Shown here in pieces: positions 51,115-59,309 of a stretch of 64,000 nt of DNA. Made by a program: the position numbers and the translations under genes. Numbering within the stretch: position 1 is the first letter of the stretch; every line of letters begins with the position of its first letter. Source of the DNA: Bordetella parapertussis (lineage in GTDB: Bacteria; Pseudomonadota; Gammaproteobacteria; Burkholderiales; Burkholderiaceae_B); contig CAMDFD010000003.1 in the NCBI GenBank assembly GCA_945897365.1, positions 1-64,000 on the forward strand, read 5' to 3'. Under the pieces are notes generated by a model. The model was not told the DNA's origin and did not search any database. It was given only the letters and a program-made list of their open reading frames with translations.

Positions 51115-52097
51115 AAGTACTCGTCACCGGGGGAGGCGGTTTTGTCGGCGGTGCGCTTTGTCGGCGACTGCGGGATCTTGGTCACGACGTCACGGGGCTC
51201 GGCCGCCGGGTTAGTTCGGGTCTAATCGCTCTAGAGTTCGAGGGCATCCGCACCGTGATCCATGATCTTTCCTTGTTAGAGAGGGTGAGTGATCTGGCAA
51301 GGCTCTTTGTCGACGTCGACTGCGTTTTTCATGCGGCGGCGCACGTAAAAATGTGGGGACCGCGCGAGGCGTTTGTCCGCGGTAATATCCAGGCCACCAA
51401 CAATGTGATCGCGGCCTGCCGTGCAGCGGGTGTGTCGAAACTTGTATTTACCAGTTCGCCGAGCGTGGTCGCTTCAGATCATGACCTTCGGGGTGTTGAC
51501 GAATCAGTGCCTTATCCGAAGCAGTATCGGGCGTACTACCCGGAAACGAAGGCGATTGCGGAGCGGGCCGTACTTTCGGCACACAGCGTGACCCTGCGGA
51601 CAATTGCGTTGCGACCGCACCTTATCTTTGGTCCTGGAGATACGAATCTCGTGCCAACGATTCTGAATCGGGCTCGTGCTGGAAAGCTTGTGCAGGTGGG
51701 CGACGGCAAGAATCTCGTCGACCTCACATATATTGACGACTGTGTCTCGGCTCACGTGCTCGCGGCAGCTGCCCTCGACGAGCGTCCAACTGCTGGTGGA
51801 AGGGCGTTTTTCATCAGCCAAGGCACGCCTGTCCCGCTATGGGAATGGATCGGAAGAATCTTGATAATTCATGAAGCACCGTCTGTGCAGCGGCAGCTTT
51901 CAGCATCCTCGGCGCAGTTTTTGGCGACGATTGCCGAGACTGTTTGGAAAACCACCCGTCTCTCCTCAGATCCTCCGTTGACTAGGTTTCTGGTCAAAGA
52001 AATGTCGACCGACCACTATTTTGATATTAGCGCTGCGCGTCGGGAGCTTGGTTACATTCCCACCTGCACAGTCTGGGAGGCAACCGAAAAAAAATGA
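51111..52097 (+). CDS. oleD: OleD: NAD(P)H-dependent 2-alkyl-3-ketoacid reductase
   Basis: 328 aa. Extended SDR of the 3-beta-HSD/epimerase type: nucleotide-binding VTGGGGFVGGALCRRL at 5-20, catalytic Ser in FTSSPSVV, Y143-x3-K147 (YPETK), RPHLIFGPGD and DLTYIDDCVSAHVLA. In the olefin pathway it reduces the OleA product to a 2-alkyl-3-hydroxyacid. Translationally coupled to oleBC. The start of the gene is visibly more GC-rich than the chromosome around it. Confidence 0.88.
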   Translation: MKVLVTGGGGFVGGALCRRLRDLGHDVTGLGRRVSSGLIALEFEGIRTVIHDLSLLERVSDLARLFVDVDCVFHAAAHVKMWGPREAFVRGNIQATNNVIAACRAAGVSKLVFTSSPSVVASDHDLRGVDESVPYPKQYRAYYPETKAIAERAVLSAHSVTLRTIALRPHLIFGPGDTNLVPTILNRARAGKLVQVGDGKNLVDLTYIDDCVSAHVLAAAALDERPTAGGRAFFISQGTPVPLWEWIGRILIIHEAPSVQRQLSASSAQFLATIAETVWKTTRLSSDPPLTRFLVKEMSTDHYFDISAARRELGYIPTCTVWEATEKK

Positions 52098-52149
52098 TCA
52101 CTCGCTGAAACGTAAAATCTAAACCTCGGACAGAGGCCTGTTAAAAAAG

Positions 52150-53211
52150 TTACCATTGAAATCCGAGAAATCGCGCGTTGAGCCCGCTGCCAAATGCGGT
52201 TAAAAGAACCTTTTGGTCCGGCTGGATATTTTTCTCAGTAGCACCGATCGCCAAGGCCGCGGGCAAAGCGGCCGAGACCATGTTGCCATAACGCTTGTAG
52301 ATCGCAAAATCTTTGTCGAAGTCTAGGCCCATCTCGCCATAAAACGCCTCGTTAACCTGCCGACCGACTTGATGGCAGAATACGTGGTCTATTTGATCTT
52401 TTGTCCAACCGAGTGACGCGGTAATGTCTGGAAAGGCACGCCCGCCGAGCTTTGCAGCAGCAATCATCAGTTGGGTCGCGTTAGAGGTCATGATGGGTGC
52501 GATCTCCTCTCCTTGACCAACGCTAAAGTCGCCGTTGCCGATGCAGAGATTATGGTGCTTTGATGCCGAGCGCGTTGCGCCCCCTAAAAACTTGTGACCG
52601 CTTGTCGCGATGCTTTCGTGACAGAGCACAGCTGCGACGGCACCGCAACCTAGCGTAAGGGTGGGGAGCATCTGCAGGAGTTTGTGACGGGTGATGGTGC
52701 GATCGCCAAGCAGCTGCTCGCAGGTGGTGTTCACCACCTTTGAGATGTTCTCGCCTGAACAGATGATCCCTGCCTGCACAGTACCCGCCTCAATGAGATG
52801 GGCGAGCATAATCATACCGTCGCTGAACCCGATGCAGGCGTTTGTGATGTCGAGTGCCAGTGACTCCTCGGGGATGTTGAGATTATGGTGCACAAGGCAG
52901 GCGGTGGCCGGCTCGAAAAAATCTCGCGATACGGAGCAGTTGATGACAGCACCAATCTGATCTGGACGAAAGCCCGAACGATCGAGAGCCTCGCGTGCAG
53001 CCACAGTGGCGACGGAGCTAGGAGTGACGTCTGGGGTCCACATTGCCCGGGTGCTTACGCCGCTCACGCGTTCTAGGGTGCCTGTCGGAATCTCTAGCCG
53101 CTTATAGACTGGCGCGATCTGATCTTCGATCTCCGCGGAAGACAATAGTGTGGTCGGGAAATGCAGACCGAACGACTCAATGCAGACATGCTTGAACAGA
53201 AACGAAACCAT
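52150..53211 (-). CDS. oleA: OleA: thiolase-fold acyl-CoA condensing enzyme
   Basis: 353 aa from the ATG at 53211, with AGGAG 8 bp upstream. KAS III-like fold. C126 in TNACIGFSDGM, E100 in SRDFFEPATACL (equivalent to the OleA base Glu117), H280 in FCHQVGRQ and N310 in RYGNMVSAALP. It joins two acyl-CoAs head-to-head without prior malonyl extension. KAS III (FabH) is the alternative, but the FEPxTA glutamate and the oleBC-oleD neighbours favour OleA. Here it is convergent with oleD, 52 bp apart, instead of leading the operon. Confidence 0.87.
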   Translation of the reverse strand: MVSFLFKHVCIESFGLHFPTTLLSSAEIEDQIAPVYKRLEIPTGTLERVSGVSTRAMWTPDVTPSSVATVAAREALDRSGFRPDQIGAVINCSVSRDFFEPATACLVHHNLNIPEESLALDITNACIGFSDGMIMLAHLIEAGTVQAGIICSGENISKVVNTTCEQLLGDRTITRHKLLQMLPTLTLGCGAVAAVLCHESIATSGHKFLGGATRSASKHHNLCIGNGDFSVGQGEEIAPIMTSNATQLMIAAAKLGGRAFPDITASLGWTKDQIDHVFCHQVGRQVNEAFYGEMGLDFDKDFAIYKRYGNMVSAALPAALAIGATEKNIQPDQKVLLTAFGSGLNARFLGFQW

Positions 53212-53545
53212 CAAATACTCCTGTACTGCGCAATTATAAAACACCTAAAGAAGTTCTTTGTTGTACATAAAGATTATGCCTGAACACACACACTGTCTGA
53301 CGTCGGTAAGTGTGAGATAAAGAGAGGAACTTTGACCTGAAACTGCCAAACGTTTTTTATAGTTGTGCCCGCAGAAACTAGCCACTAGATTGACCTGCCA
53401 AGATTGCTAAATTTCGAGCGATTGGTGCAGTGTTTACCGAAGTCCGATCAACTCGGATTGTGTGTCAGTCTCACTAAATTGCCGACTCTGCAGCCAGAGT
53501 TAGCTCACCTGAATAAACGCAGCCGACTGTCATAAATCCCAGTTT
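53212..53545. other. Non-coding gap between oleA and acyl-CoA dehydrogenase
   Basis: 334 bp with no credible reading frame. It should hold the oleA promoter, but no clear -35/-10 pair was seen. Small dyads: TCCGA-tcaac-TCGGA near 53450 and ACTCTG-cagc-CAGAGT at 53485-53500, neither followed by a T-run. It may mark the right edge of the ole segment. Confidence 0.5.
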
Positions 53546-54748
53546 TTATTTTCCTATGGGATGTTTCACATAACCATCACGCGTTTGTGGAAGTTTTGTA
53601 CCTAGGATGGCACTTGCGACTTGTGTCCGTAGTATCTGAGCCGTACCACCAGCAATCGTAAACATCCTCGCATCACGCACATGTCGTTCAGCAGCGAACT
53701 CGCGCGAGTATCCACTAGACCCGAAGAGTTGCAGTGAGTCATTGGTGACTTTAATGGCGGTCTCAGCAGCAATAATTTTAGCTTGAGCGGCTAATTTTAA
53801 ATCTGGGAAGCTACCCACCGGCACATTGGCTGCGCGATGAAGCATGAGCCGTGCCGCATCAAGAGCAATAGACATATCAGCAATCATCCACTGCAATCCT
53901 TGAAACTCAGCAATCGGTCGGCCAAATTGTTTGCGCTCTTTGCTGTATAGCACCGCTTCTTCAAAGGCGCCCACAGCGATACCAAGCGCCACAGTCCCCG
54001 CACCCACGCGCTGCGCGTTGTATGCGTTCATGAGCGCAGCAAAGCCTTTACGTAAATCACCGAGCGGCTTGAGCGCCATCGATTCATGTACTTCAAGGTT
54101 GATAAAGTCTACGTAGGTTTCAGGGATGCCACGCACACCCATTGCGGGGGTACGTTTAGCGATCACGAGCTCTTTGGGTTCGTTGCCATCACGTACAACG
54201 ATAAAGCCACCAATGCCTTGCTCAATACCATCTTCAAATACGCGCGCAAAAATCAGGTGCAAGCGTGAGACGCCGCCGCCAGTGATCCAGTATTTTTGAC
54301 CATTAATCACGTATCGATCGCCCTTTTTGTCGGCGCGTGTGGTCATTTCACTCGCAGCACTTCCGGCATTGGGTTCAGAGATACAGATGGCTGGTTTGTC
54401 GCCCGACAGCACACACTCTGCGGCAATCTTCTTTTGCTCTTCGGTGCCGTAGGCCATGATGGCGCCGATTGCACCCATGTTGGCCTCAACCGTGATGCGA
54501 CCCATGGTTGCACAGGCTTTGGCCATCTCTTCGATCACGAGTGTTGTTTCAAGGTAACCAAGGCCCCGACCGCCGTAGGCTTTTGGTACAGTCATTCCCA
54601 TAAAGCCTGCTGCATTGAGCTTGGCGATGTTGTCCCAGGGGTACGCCTCTGTGGTATCGGTCTGAGCTGCGGTAGGTTTAAAAACTGTTTGTGCTAACTC
54701 ACGTGCTTGGGCTTGGATAGCGAGTTGTTCGTGCGTCAAAATAGTCAT
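53546..54748 (-). CDS. Acyl-CoA dehydrogenase family protein
   Basis: 400 aa from the ATG at 54748. FAD-dependent alpha,beta-dehydrogenation of an acyl-CoA. N-terminal helical domain to ~120, AICISEPNAGSAASEMTT and YVINGQKYWITGGG in the FAD/substrate region, RKQFGRPIAEFQGLQWMIADM and the C-terminal QLFGSSGYSREFAAERHVRDARMFTIAGGTAQI. The catalytic base is plausibly in this last segment. It follows a class III CoA transferase after 22 bp, so the pair probably activates and oxidises one organic acid. Confidence 0.93.
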   Translation of the reverse strand: MTILTHEQLAIQAQARELAQTVFKPTAAQTDTTEAYPWDNIAKLNAAGFMGMTVPKAYGGRGLGYLETTLVIEEMAKACATMGRITVEANMGAIGAIMAYGTEEQKKIAAECVLSGDKPAICISEPNAGSAASEMTTRADKKGDRYVINGQKYWITGGGVSRLHLIFARVFEDGIEQGIGGFIVVRDGNEPKELVIAKRTPAMGVRGIPETYVDFINLEVHESMALKPLGDLRKGFAALMNAYNAQRVGAGTVALGIAVGAFEEAVLYSKERKQFGRPIAEFQGLQWMIADMSIALDAARLMLHRAANVPVGSFPDLKLAAQAKIIAAETAIKVTNDSLQLFGSSGYSREFAAERHVRDARMFTIAGGTAQILRTQVASAILGTKLPQTRDGYVKHPIGK

Positions 54749-54770
54749 TTTGGATCGTTTGTCTGTAGGT

Positions 54771-55952
54771 TTAATGTTGTTCGAGCCAGTCACGCAAAAT
54801 CTCTTGTTCGTGCTGGTTACGAATGGGAGGGGCATGCCGATACTGTACTGGTGTTTCAGAGAGCTTTAAGGGATTGGCGATCAGGCTCACTTCCCCCGAA
54901 CCTGCAAGAGGGTGGGGCATCCGTACCTCGGCACCACGATGTTGAAGGTGCGGGTCATTGAAAACTTGCTCAAGGTTATTGACGGGCCCGCAGGGCACAC
55001 CTACTTTTTCGCAGGCAGCAAGCCAGAAAGCGCGTGATTTCTTTTGAAGGGCATCCGTGACGATCCCTACCACGGCCTGTCGATTCATCACGCGAGAAAC
55101 GTTCGTCGCGTATTTAGGGTCATCGGCAGCGGCTGCAATATCCGCAATTTGACAGAGTTTTCTAAATTGGCTGTCATTGCCTGCAGCGATAATGATGGGG
55201 TCATCGGCGGTCGGAAAGACTTGATAAGGCACGATATTGGGATGTCCGTTGCCAAGTCTGACCGGATTTTCGTTGGAGTTGAGATAGCTCGTGCCGGCAT
55301 TAATGAGCCATGACACTTGTGTATCGAGGAGCGATACGTCAATTTGTTGCCCTTTTCCTGTTTGGTCTCGGTGGCGCAAGGCTGCTAGGATGCCTACGGT
55401 TGCATACATGCCGGTCATGACGTCAGCAATCCCGACACCCACCTTGATAGGTTGACCTTCAGGTTCGCCAGTCAAGCTCATGATCCCGCCCATGCCTTGA
55501 ATCAAGAAGTCGTAACCCGCGCGCGTGGCGTAAGGACCGGTTTGACCAAATCCCGTGATTGAGCAATACACCAAGCGGGGAAACCGTTCTTTGATTTGAT
55601 CATAGGCCAGACCATAGCTGCTCAGACCGCCCACTTTGTAGTTTTCAACCAAGATATCGGCATTTTCCAGCAAGCGCATGATGAGCTTTTGGCCTTCCGC
55701 GCTTGCAATGTCGATTTCGATGGAGCGTTTGTTTCTGTTTGCACACAAGTAATAAGCGCTTTCTGACGTGGGCTGGCCGTCAGCATCCTCAACGAACGGA
55801 GGACCCCACTTGCGAGTGTCATCACCTTCGCCTGGCTTTTCAACTTTAACAACGTCAGCACCCAGGTCACCCAGAAGTTGGGCTGCTGAAGGACCCGCAA
55901 GGATCCGAGAAAGATCCAACACGCGTATGCCTGAAAGTGAAGAGGGGGTCAT
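54771..55952 (-). CDS. CaiB/BaiF class III CoA-transferase
   Basis: 393 aa from the ATG at 55952, with GGAG 7 bp upstream. Formyl-CoA/carnitine CoA-transferase family: GIRVLDLSRILAGPSAAQLLGDLGADVVKVE, catalytic-type Asp region GYDFLIQGMGGIMSLTGEPEG, DVMTGMYATVGILAALRHRDQTGKGQQIDVSLLD, then VPCGPVNNLEQVFNDPHLQHRG. Transfers CoA between acids. The acceptor is unknown; the linked acyl-CoA dehydrogenase suggests a short or branched dicarboxylic or fatty acid. Confidence 0.92.
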   Translation of the reverse strand: MTPSSLSGIRVLDLSRILAGPSAAQLLGDLGADVVKVEKPGEGDDTRKWGPPFVEDADGQPTSESAYYLCANRNKRSIEIDIASAEGQKLIMRLLENADILVENYKVGGLSSYGLAYDQIKERFPRLVYCSITGFGQTGPYATRAGYDFLIQGMGGIMSLTGEPEGQPIKVGVGIADVMTGMYATVGILAALRHRDQTGKGQQIDVSLLDTQVSWLINAGTSYLNSNENPVRLGNGHPNIVPYQVFPTADDPIIIAAGNDSQFRKLCQIADIAAAADDPKYATNVSRVMNRQAVVGIVTDALQKKSRAFWLAACEKVGVPCGPVNNLEQVFNDPHLQHRGAEVRMPHPLAGSGEVSLIANPLKLSETPVQYRHAPPIRNQHEQEILRDWLEQH

Positions 55953-56055
55953 TACCAACTCCATTAAAACATTTTGTTTTTTATGATTTCGATAGTATCG
56001 CGGTTTCAAGTAGGACGTGCAACGCTGACTCGATGCTGCCTAGTCTCTGCATGAT

Positions 56056-56748
56056 TTACTCGAGAACAAAGTTAATAGGAATATTGACCCACATTTTTTG
56101 ATGTTGATGTCCTTTTTTTCCTGGGTTAAAACGCCATTTCATTACGGTTTCTAAAGCAGCTCGATCCAAGCGATGATGGCCACTCGATTGGTGAATAATA
56201 GCTTGAGAGCTTCTGCCCTCAATATCGATTTCTACTGCTAAAACAACTTTTCCCTGTTCGCCTCGACGGCGACTTAGTTTCGGGTAGGGCGGTGGGGGAT
56301 TGTGTAAGTGCTCAGCATGGGTAATGGGAAGTGTCAATGCATCTTGGCTTTTAGTGCCCTGACTATTTGTGGTTGTGTTTTTTGTGATGACGTTAGTTAT
56401 GCGAGATGTTGAGGTTGTAGGTGGTTGATCGACGGAGGCGATGGGAACGGAGATTGCTTCGGCTGATGTAGATGTAGAAGTTGATGTAGATGTAGATGTA
56501 GATGTAGATGAAAATGTTGATGTCAGTGCCGATATCGTTTGGTTTGAGTGTTGTGAGGAAGTAGGTGTGGGGTCCTGCACTTCAATGAGAAATGATTCAA
56601 TCAGCATCACAGTCTCACTTTTCGATACCTTTTTGGAAGGGTATCCACCCATTGAGATGATGATTGCAATGTGAACACATGCAACGGCAATAAAACTTCC
56701 CGCACTAAAACTGCGGGAAGTTTGCCTGTTGCGGTTTAAGACAAGCAT
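56056..56748 (-). CDS. tonB: TonB-like energy transducer with Ser/Thr repeat linker
   Basis: 230 aa from the ATG at 56748; a TTG at 56775 would add nine residues. One N-terminal membrane helix with a histidine (FIAVACVHIAIII), then a periplasmic linker that includes a (Ser-Thr)n run at about 80-95 instead of the usual proline-rich Glu-Pro/Lys-Pro stretch, then the TonB C-terminal domain from ~145 (PPPPYPKLSRRRGEQGKVVLAVEIDIEG, LDRAALETVMKWRFNPG). Transmits the proton-motive force to outer-membrane receptors. No exbB/exbD or receptor is adjacent. A Fur-box lies 43 bp upstream. Confidence 0.88.
   Translation of the reverse strand: MLVLNRNRQTSRSFSAGSFIAVACVHIAIIISMGGYPSKKVSKSETVMLIESFLIEVQDPTPTSSQHSNQTISALTSTFSSTSTSTSTSTSTSTSAEAISVPIASVDQPPTTSTSRITNVITKNTTTNSQGTKSQDALTLPITHAEHLHNPPPPYPKLSRRRGEQGKVVLAVEIDIEGRSSQAIIHQSSGHHRLDRAALETVMKWRFNPGKKGHQHQKMWVNIPINFVLE
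56465..56512. repeat. GATGTA hexanucleotide repeat in the tonB linker
   Basis: Two units at 56465-56476, a degenerate unit GAAGTT, then four perfect GATGTA units and a partial one (56483-56510). Read on the minus strand it encodes alternating Thr and Ser. Six-base units keep the frame, so copy-number changes would lengthen or shorten the linker by two residues each. Confidence 0.85.
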
Positions 56749-56790
56749 GGAATGCGTTGTTGTTGATTCAAACAACGCAATCTATCACAA

Positions 56791-56810
56791 ATGAGAATGA
56801 TTATTATTTA
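56791..56810 (-). promoter_or_regulatory. Fur box upstream of tonB
   Basis: AATGAGAATGATTATTATTT around 56790-56810 fits the Fur repeat pattern of NATWAT units (GATAATGATAATCATTATC) with few mismatches. Located ~43 bp before the tonB start and after the end of the mlrC-like gene, so it should govern tonB and make it iron-repressed. Confidence 0.75.
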
Positions 56811-56868
56811 TCTTAATGTGCTCTTACATGCTTTTGCATGCTCTTACATTTGCTTACTTTTTAGTGTT

Positions 56869-58356
56869 TTAAGACCACGTCGTATTCTCATCAAACGGGT
56901 ATACGGGGCGCGTGAGTTTTGTATAAGGGAAGCGGGTATGGTCAGCACCTGTGACACCACCGCCATCGCATTCCACCAGTGCTTTGGCGATCGGGACAAA
57001 TACAGGTCTACAGTACATGCGTGACTTGAGCAAAATAAATCGATGACTTGGAGCATCGATCCCGATATGGGAAAAAATCCCCAAGTCCCAGTGTTCTTGT
57101 GGCGTTTCAGTAATCATGACTTTGGCTTGTGGCAAATCTAGACAAACGGTACGTCCCATATGGATACGTTGCCCAGTGTAGGTGGGGCCTGAGACGACAT
57201 ATTGCCCATTAGAGATTGCGGAAACGACCCCTGTGAGAGGGCGTAGCGGGTGCGTGACACCGAGTTGCGTCAGGGGAACTTTGTCGCCGACTTGTAGTGT
57301 CACCGTGGCACGAAGTCCTGCTTTGATAAGCTGATCGACCGCCTTTGGATCGCAAATCGGTCCTACAACAATATCCTCAAGCCCTTGTTTGAGGGCTTCG
57401 TGCAGCACATTCATGTCGTCGCAAGTCCCTCCCGACATGCAATTATCACCATGGTCGAGCAGCAGTACAGGACCTGTGCCAGGTTCATTCGCAATGGCTT
57501 TGGCGCGTGTAATAGAAGTAGCGAGAGGTTCATTTTTATAAATGAAATCACTGCGTCTGGACCAAATAAACTCGGCAATGCGTTGCGCAACTTCATCAGC
57601 GGCTTGGGCGTCATTGTCGCTCACCACAACAACACTAATACAGGGTGCTGCAATGTCTGCGAGTGGAAAGCCAGCAAGCACGGAAACGCCAAGCATGCCC
57701 TGGACTTCTGCAGCACGCGCGAGCTCGACCGCTTCATGCATGGGCCCGATGTCGGTTCGGCTACAGAGTGTATTGAGCGTTAACGGCAAGCGTCGCCAGG
57801 CGAGTCTGGGTTTGATGCGTTGATTGATCATATCAACGAGCAAGCGGCCTGCATGCGCACCGGTCTCATACATGTCCACATGTGGGTATGTTTTAAAGCT
57901 AATGACGATATCGCTGTTGTTAATAATCTTGTCCGTCATTTTTCCGTGTAGATCGAATGCGACAGCAATCGGAGCATCAGGAAGTACAGCACGGATACGT
58001 TCTAGCAAATCGCCTTCGCCGTCTTCGGAGTTTTCTGCGACCATGGCTCCGTGTAAATCGAGTGCGACGGCATCACAGCCCTTTGCGGCGGACACAATGG
58101 TGTCGCACAAGTGAGTATACGCTTTGGCACAGACGGTGCCGCTAGGGTTTGCGGTGGCGCTACAGGCGATGACCACTTCATGACCTGCTTGCTCCAGCAC
58201 ATCGATATAAGCCGCGATACCCGTTCGAGTATTTTTGGACGCCCTGTAAGCCTCTTGACCGTAGAGAGGGCCATCATCACCAAAGGACTTTAAAGGCGTA
58301 GCAATAGGAGAAAACGTATTGGTCTCGTGATTGAGTCGTGCAACAAGAATTTTCAT
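56869..58356 (-). CDS. M81 family metallopeptidase (MlrC-like)
   Basis: 495 aa. MlrC/DUF1485 family: LVARLNHETNTFSP at the start, ALDLHGAMVAE and AFDLHGKMTDK in the N-terminal part, YPHVDMYETG, then DHGDNCMSGGTCDDMNVL in the centre, which carries Asp/His candidates for zinc. MlrC of Sphingomonas cleaves linearised microcystin fragments; most homologues in Burkholderiales have unknown substrates. It begins 1 bp after the TSUP transporter gene ends, so the two form an operon. Confidence 0.87.
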   Translation of the reverse strand: MKILVARLNHETNTFSPIATPLKSFGDDGPLYGQEAYRASKNTRTGIAAYIDVLEQAGHEVVIACSATANPSGTVCAKAYTHLCDTIVSAAKGCDAVALDLHGAMVAENSEDGEGDLLERIRAVLPDAPIAVAFDLHGKMTDKIINNSDIVISFKTYPHVDMYETGAHAGRLLVDMINQRIKPRLAWRRLPLTLNTLCSRTDIGPMHEAVELARAAEVQGMLGVSVLAGFPLADIAAPCISVVVVSDNDAQAADEVAQRIAEFIWSRRSDFIYKNEPLATSITRAKAIANEPGTGPVLLLDHGDNCMSGGTCDDMNVLHEALKQGLEDIVVGPICDPKAVDQLIKAGLRATVTLQVGDKVPLTQLGVTHPLRPLTGVVSAISNGQYVVSGPTYTGQRIHMGRTVCLDLPQAKVMITETPQEHWDLGIFSHIGIDAPSHRFILLKSRMYCRPVFVPIAKALVECDGGGVTGADHTRFPYTKLTRPVYPFDENTTWS

Positions 58357-58357
58357 A

Positions 58358-59119
58358 TTATTCCAGTATGGTCTTAAGCGATGAGTAAATCAGTCCCAGT
58401 CCTGTTGCGAGCAGCAAAGCCGTCACAATGAGTTGTGCAACTCTTCGGCTTAGGTTGATCGGGTACTTGAGTTGTATCAGCGTTGCGACAGTAATCGCGG
58501 GAAAGGCGATGGCCGAAAGGATGATGGCATTCATTGTGAGTTCGCCTGTAAAAAGAGCGATAACAAGTCTAGCCGCTGAGGCCAGGCCAAAAATAATAAA
58601 AAGGTATTGACGAACAAGCTCTGTATCGAGAGGTTGACTATAGAGATGATAGACCAGGGGTGGACCTGGCGTGGCAAACATCCCACCGAGAATTCCCGTC
58701 AAAAACCCAGCGATCCACGTCGAGGACTTGCCCGAGGTCTTGCGTGTGTTTGTGTTGATCAAAAAGAGAGCGATTGCTGATGCAAAAATTGAGAGGCCTA
58801 AAATCAGTCGCAGTGTATTGATACCATTATCGGTAAACCAAGACAGAGAAATAAAGCCAAGCACTAAGCCGACCATGCTGCTGATCAACATCGGTTTTAA
58901 GAGCGGCCCAAAGGAAATGCTTGGAGATTTACTGAGGTAAACAAGGTTGTTGGCGATGGACAGAATGCAGGCAATGTTGGCCGCATCGGCGATCGATATG
59001 ATTTGTAAGGCACCTGTTAAGCCAACCAAGATCAAACCGAAGGCAAATCCCGTTAAGTTTTGACAAAAAGCGGCAATTAGGGCGATCAATATAAAAGAGG
59101 CATACTGCAGGACAGACAT
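58358..59119 (-). CDS. TSUP family transporter (TauE/SafE-like membrane protein)
   Basis: 253 aa, eight predicted helices, starting SFILIALIAAFCQNLTGFAFGLI and including the repeat signature GFLTGILGGMFATPGPPLVYHLY. The family exports or imports sulfonates, sulfite and small organic anions. Just upstream of the MlrC-like peptidase, so it may carry a product or substrate of that enzyme. Divergent from the aldehyde dehydrogenase with 190 bp between starts. Confidence 0.87.
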   Translation of the reverse strand: MSVLQYASFILIALIAAFCQNLTGFAFGLILVGLTGALQIISIADAANIACILSIANNLVYLSKSPSISFGPLLKPMLISSMVGLVLGFISLSWFTDNGINTLRLILGLSIFASAIALFLINTNTRKTSGKSSTWIAGFLTGILGGMFATPGPPLVYHLYSQPLDTELVRQYLFIIFGLASAARLVIALFTGELTMNAIILSAIAFPAITVATLIQLKYPINLSRRVAQLIVTALLLATGLGLIYSSLKTILE

Positions 59120-59309
59120 ATTTTTTTAATTCCAAGGTTCCTGACCCGATCGGTCAAGGATAAATTTTTATATTGATCCAGACTTTAAACGATTCTGTCG
59201 CTGTTTCTTGAAGGAAAGGCTCCCGTTAAAGTGAAAAAATAGTTAGATTTGGAAGAAAATACGAATTGATGATATTTTGAAAAAATAATTGATAAAACTG
59301 CGAGAAACC

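Noticed and set aside
52100..52149. Terminator between oleD and oleA (CCTC-ggaca-GAGG)
   Set aside because: A 4-bp stem is too short, and the following T/A runs are not in a terminator arrangement.
56441..56674. Asp-Val repeat reading frame on the + strand inside tonB
   Set aside because: It is the complementary reading of the hexamer repeat within tonB; no ribosome site or conserved domain.
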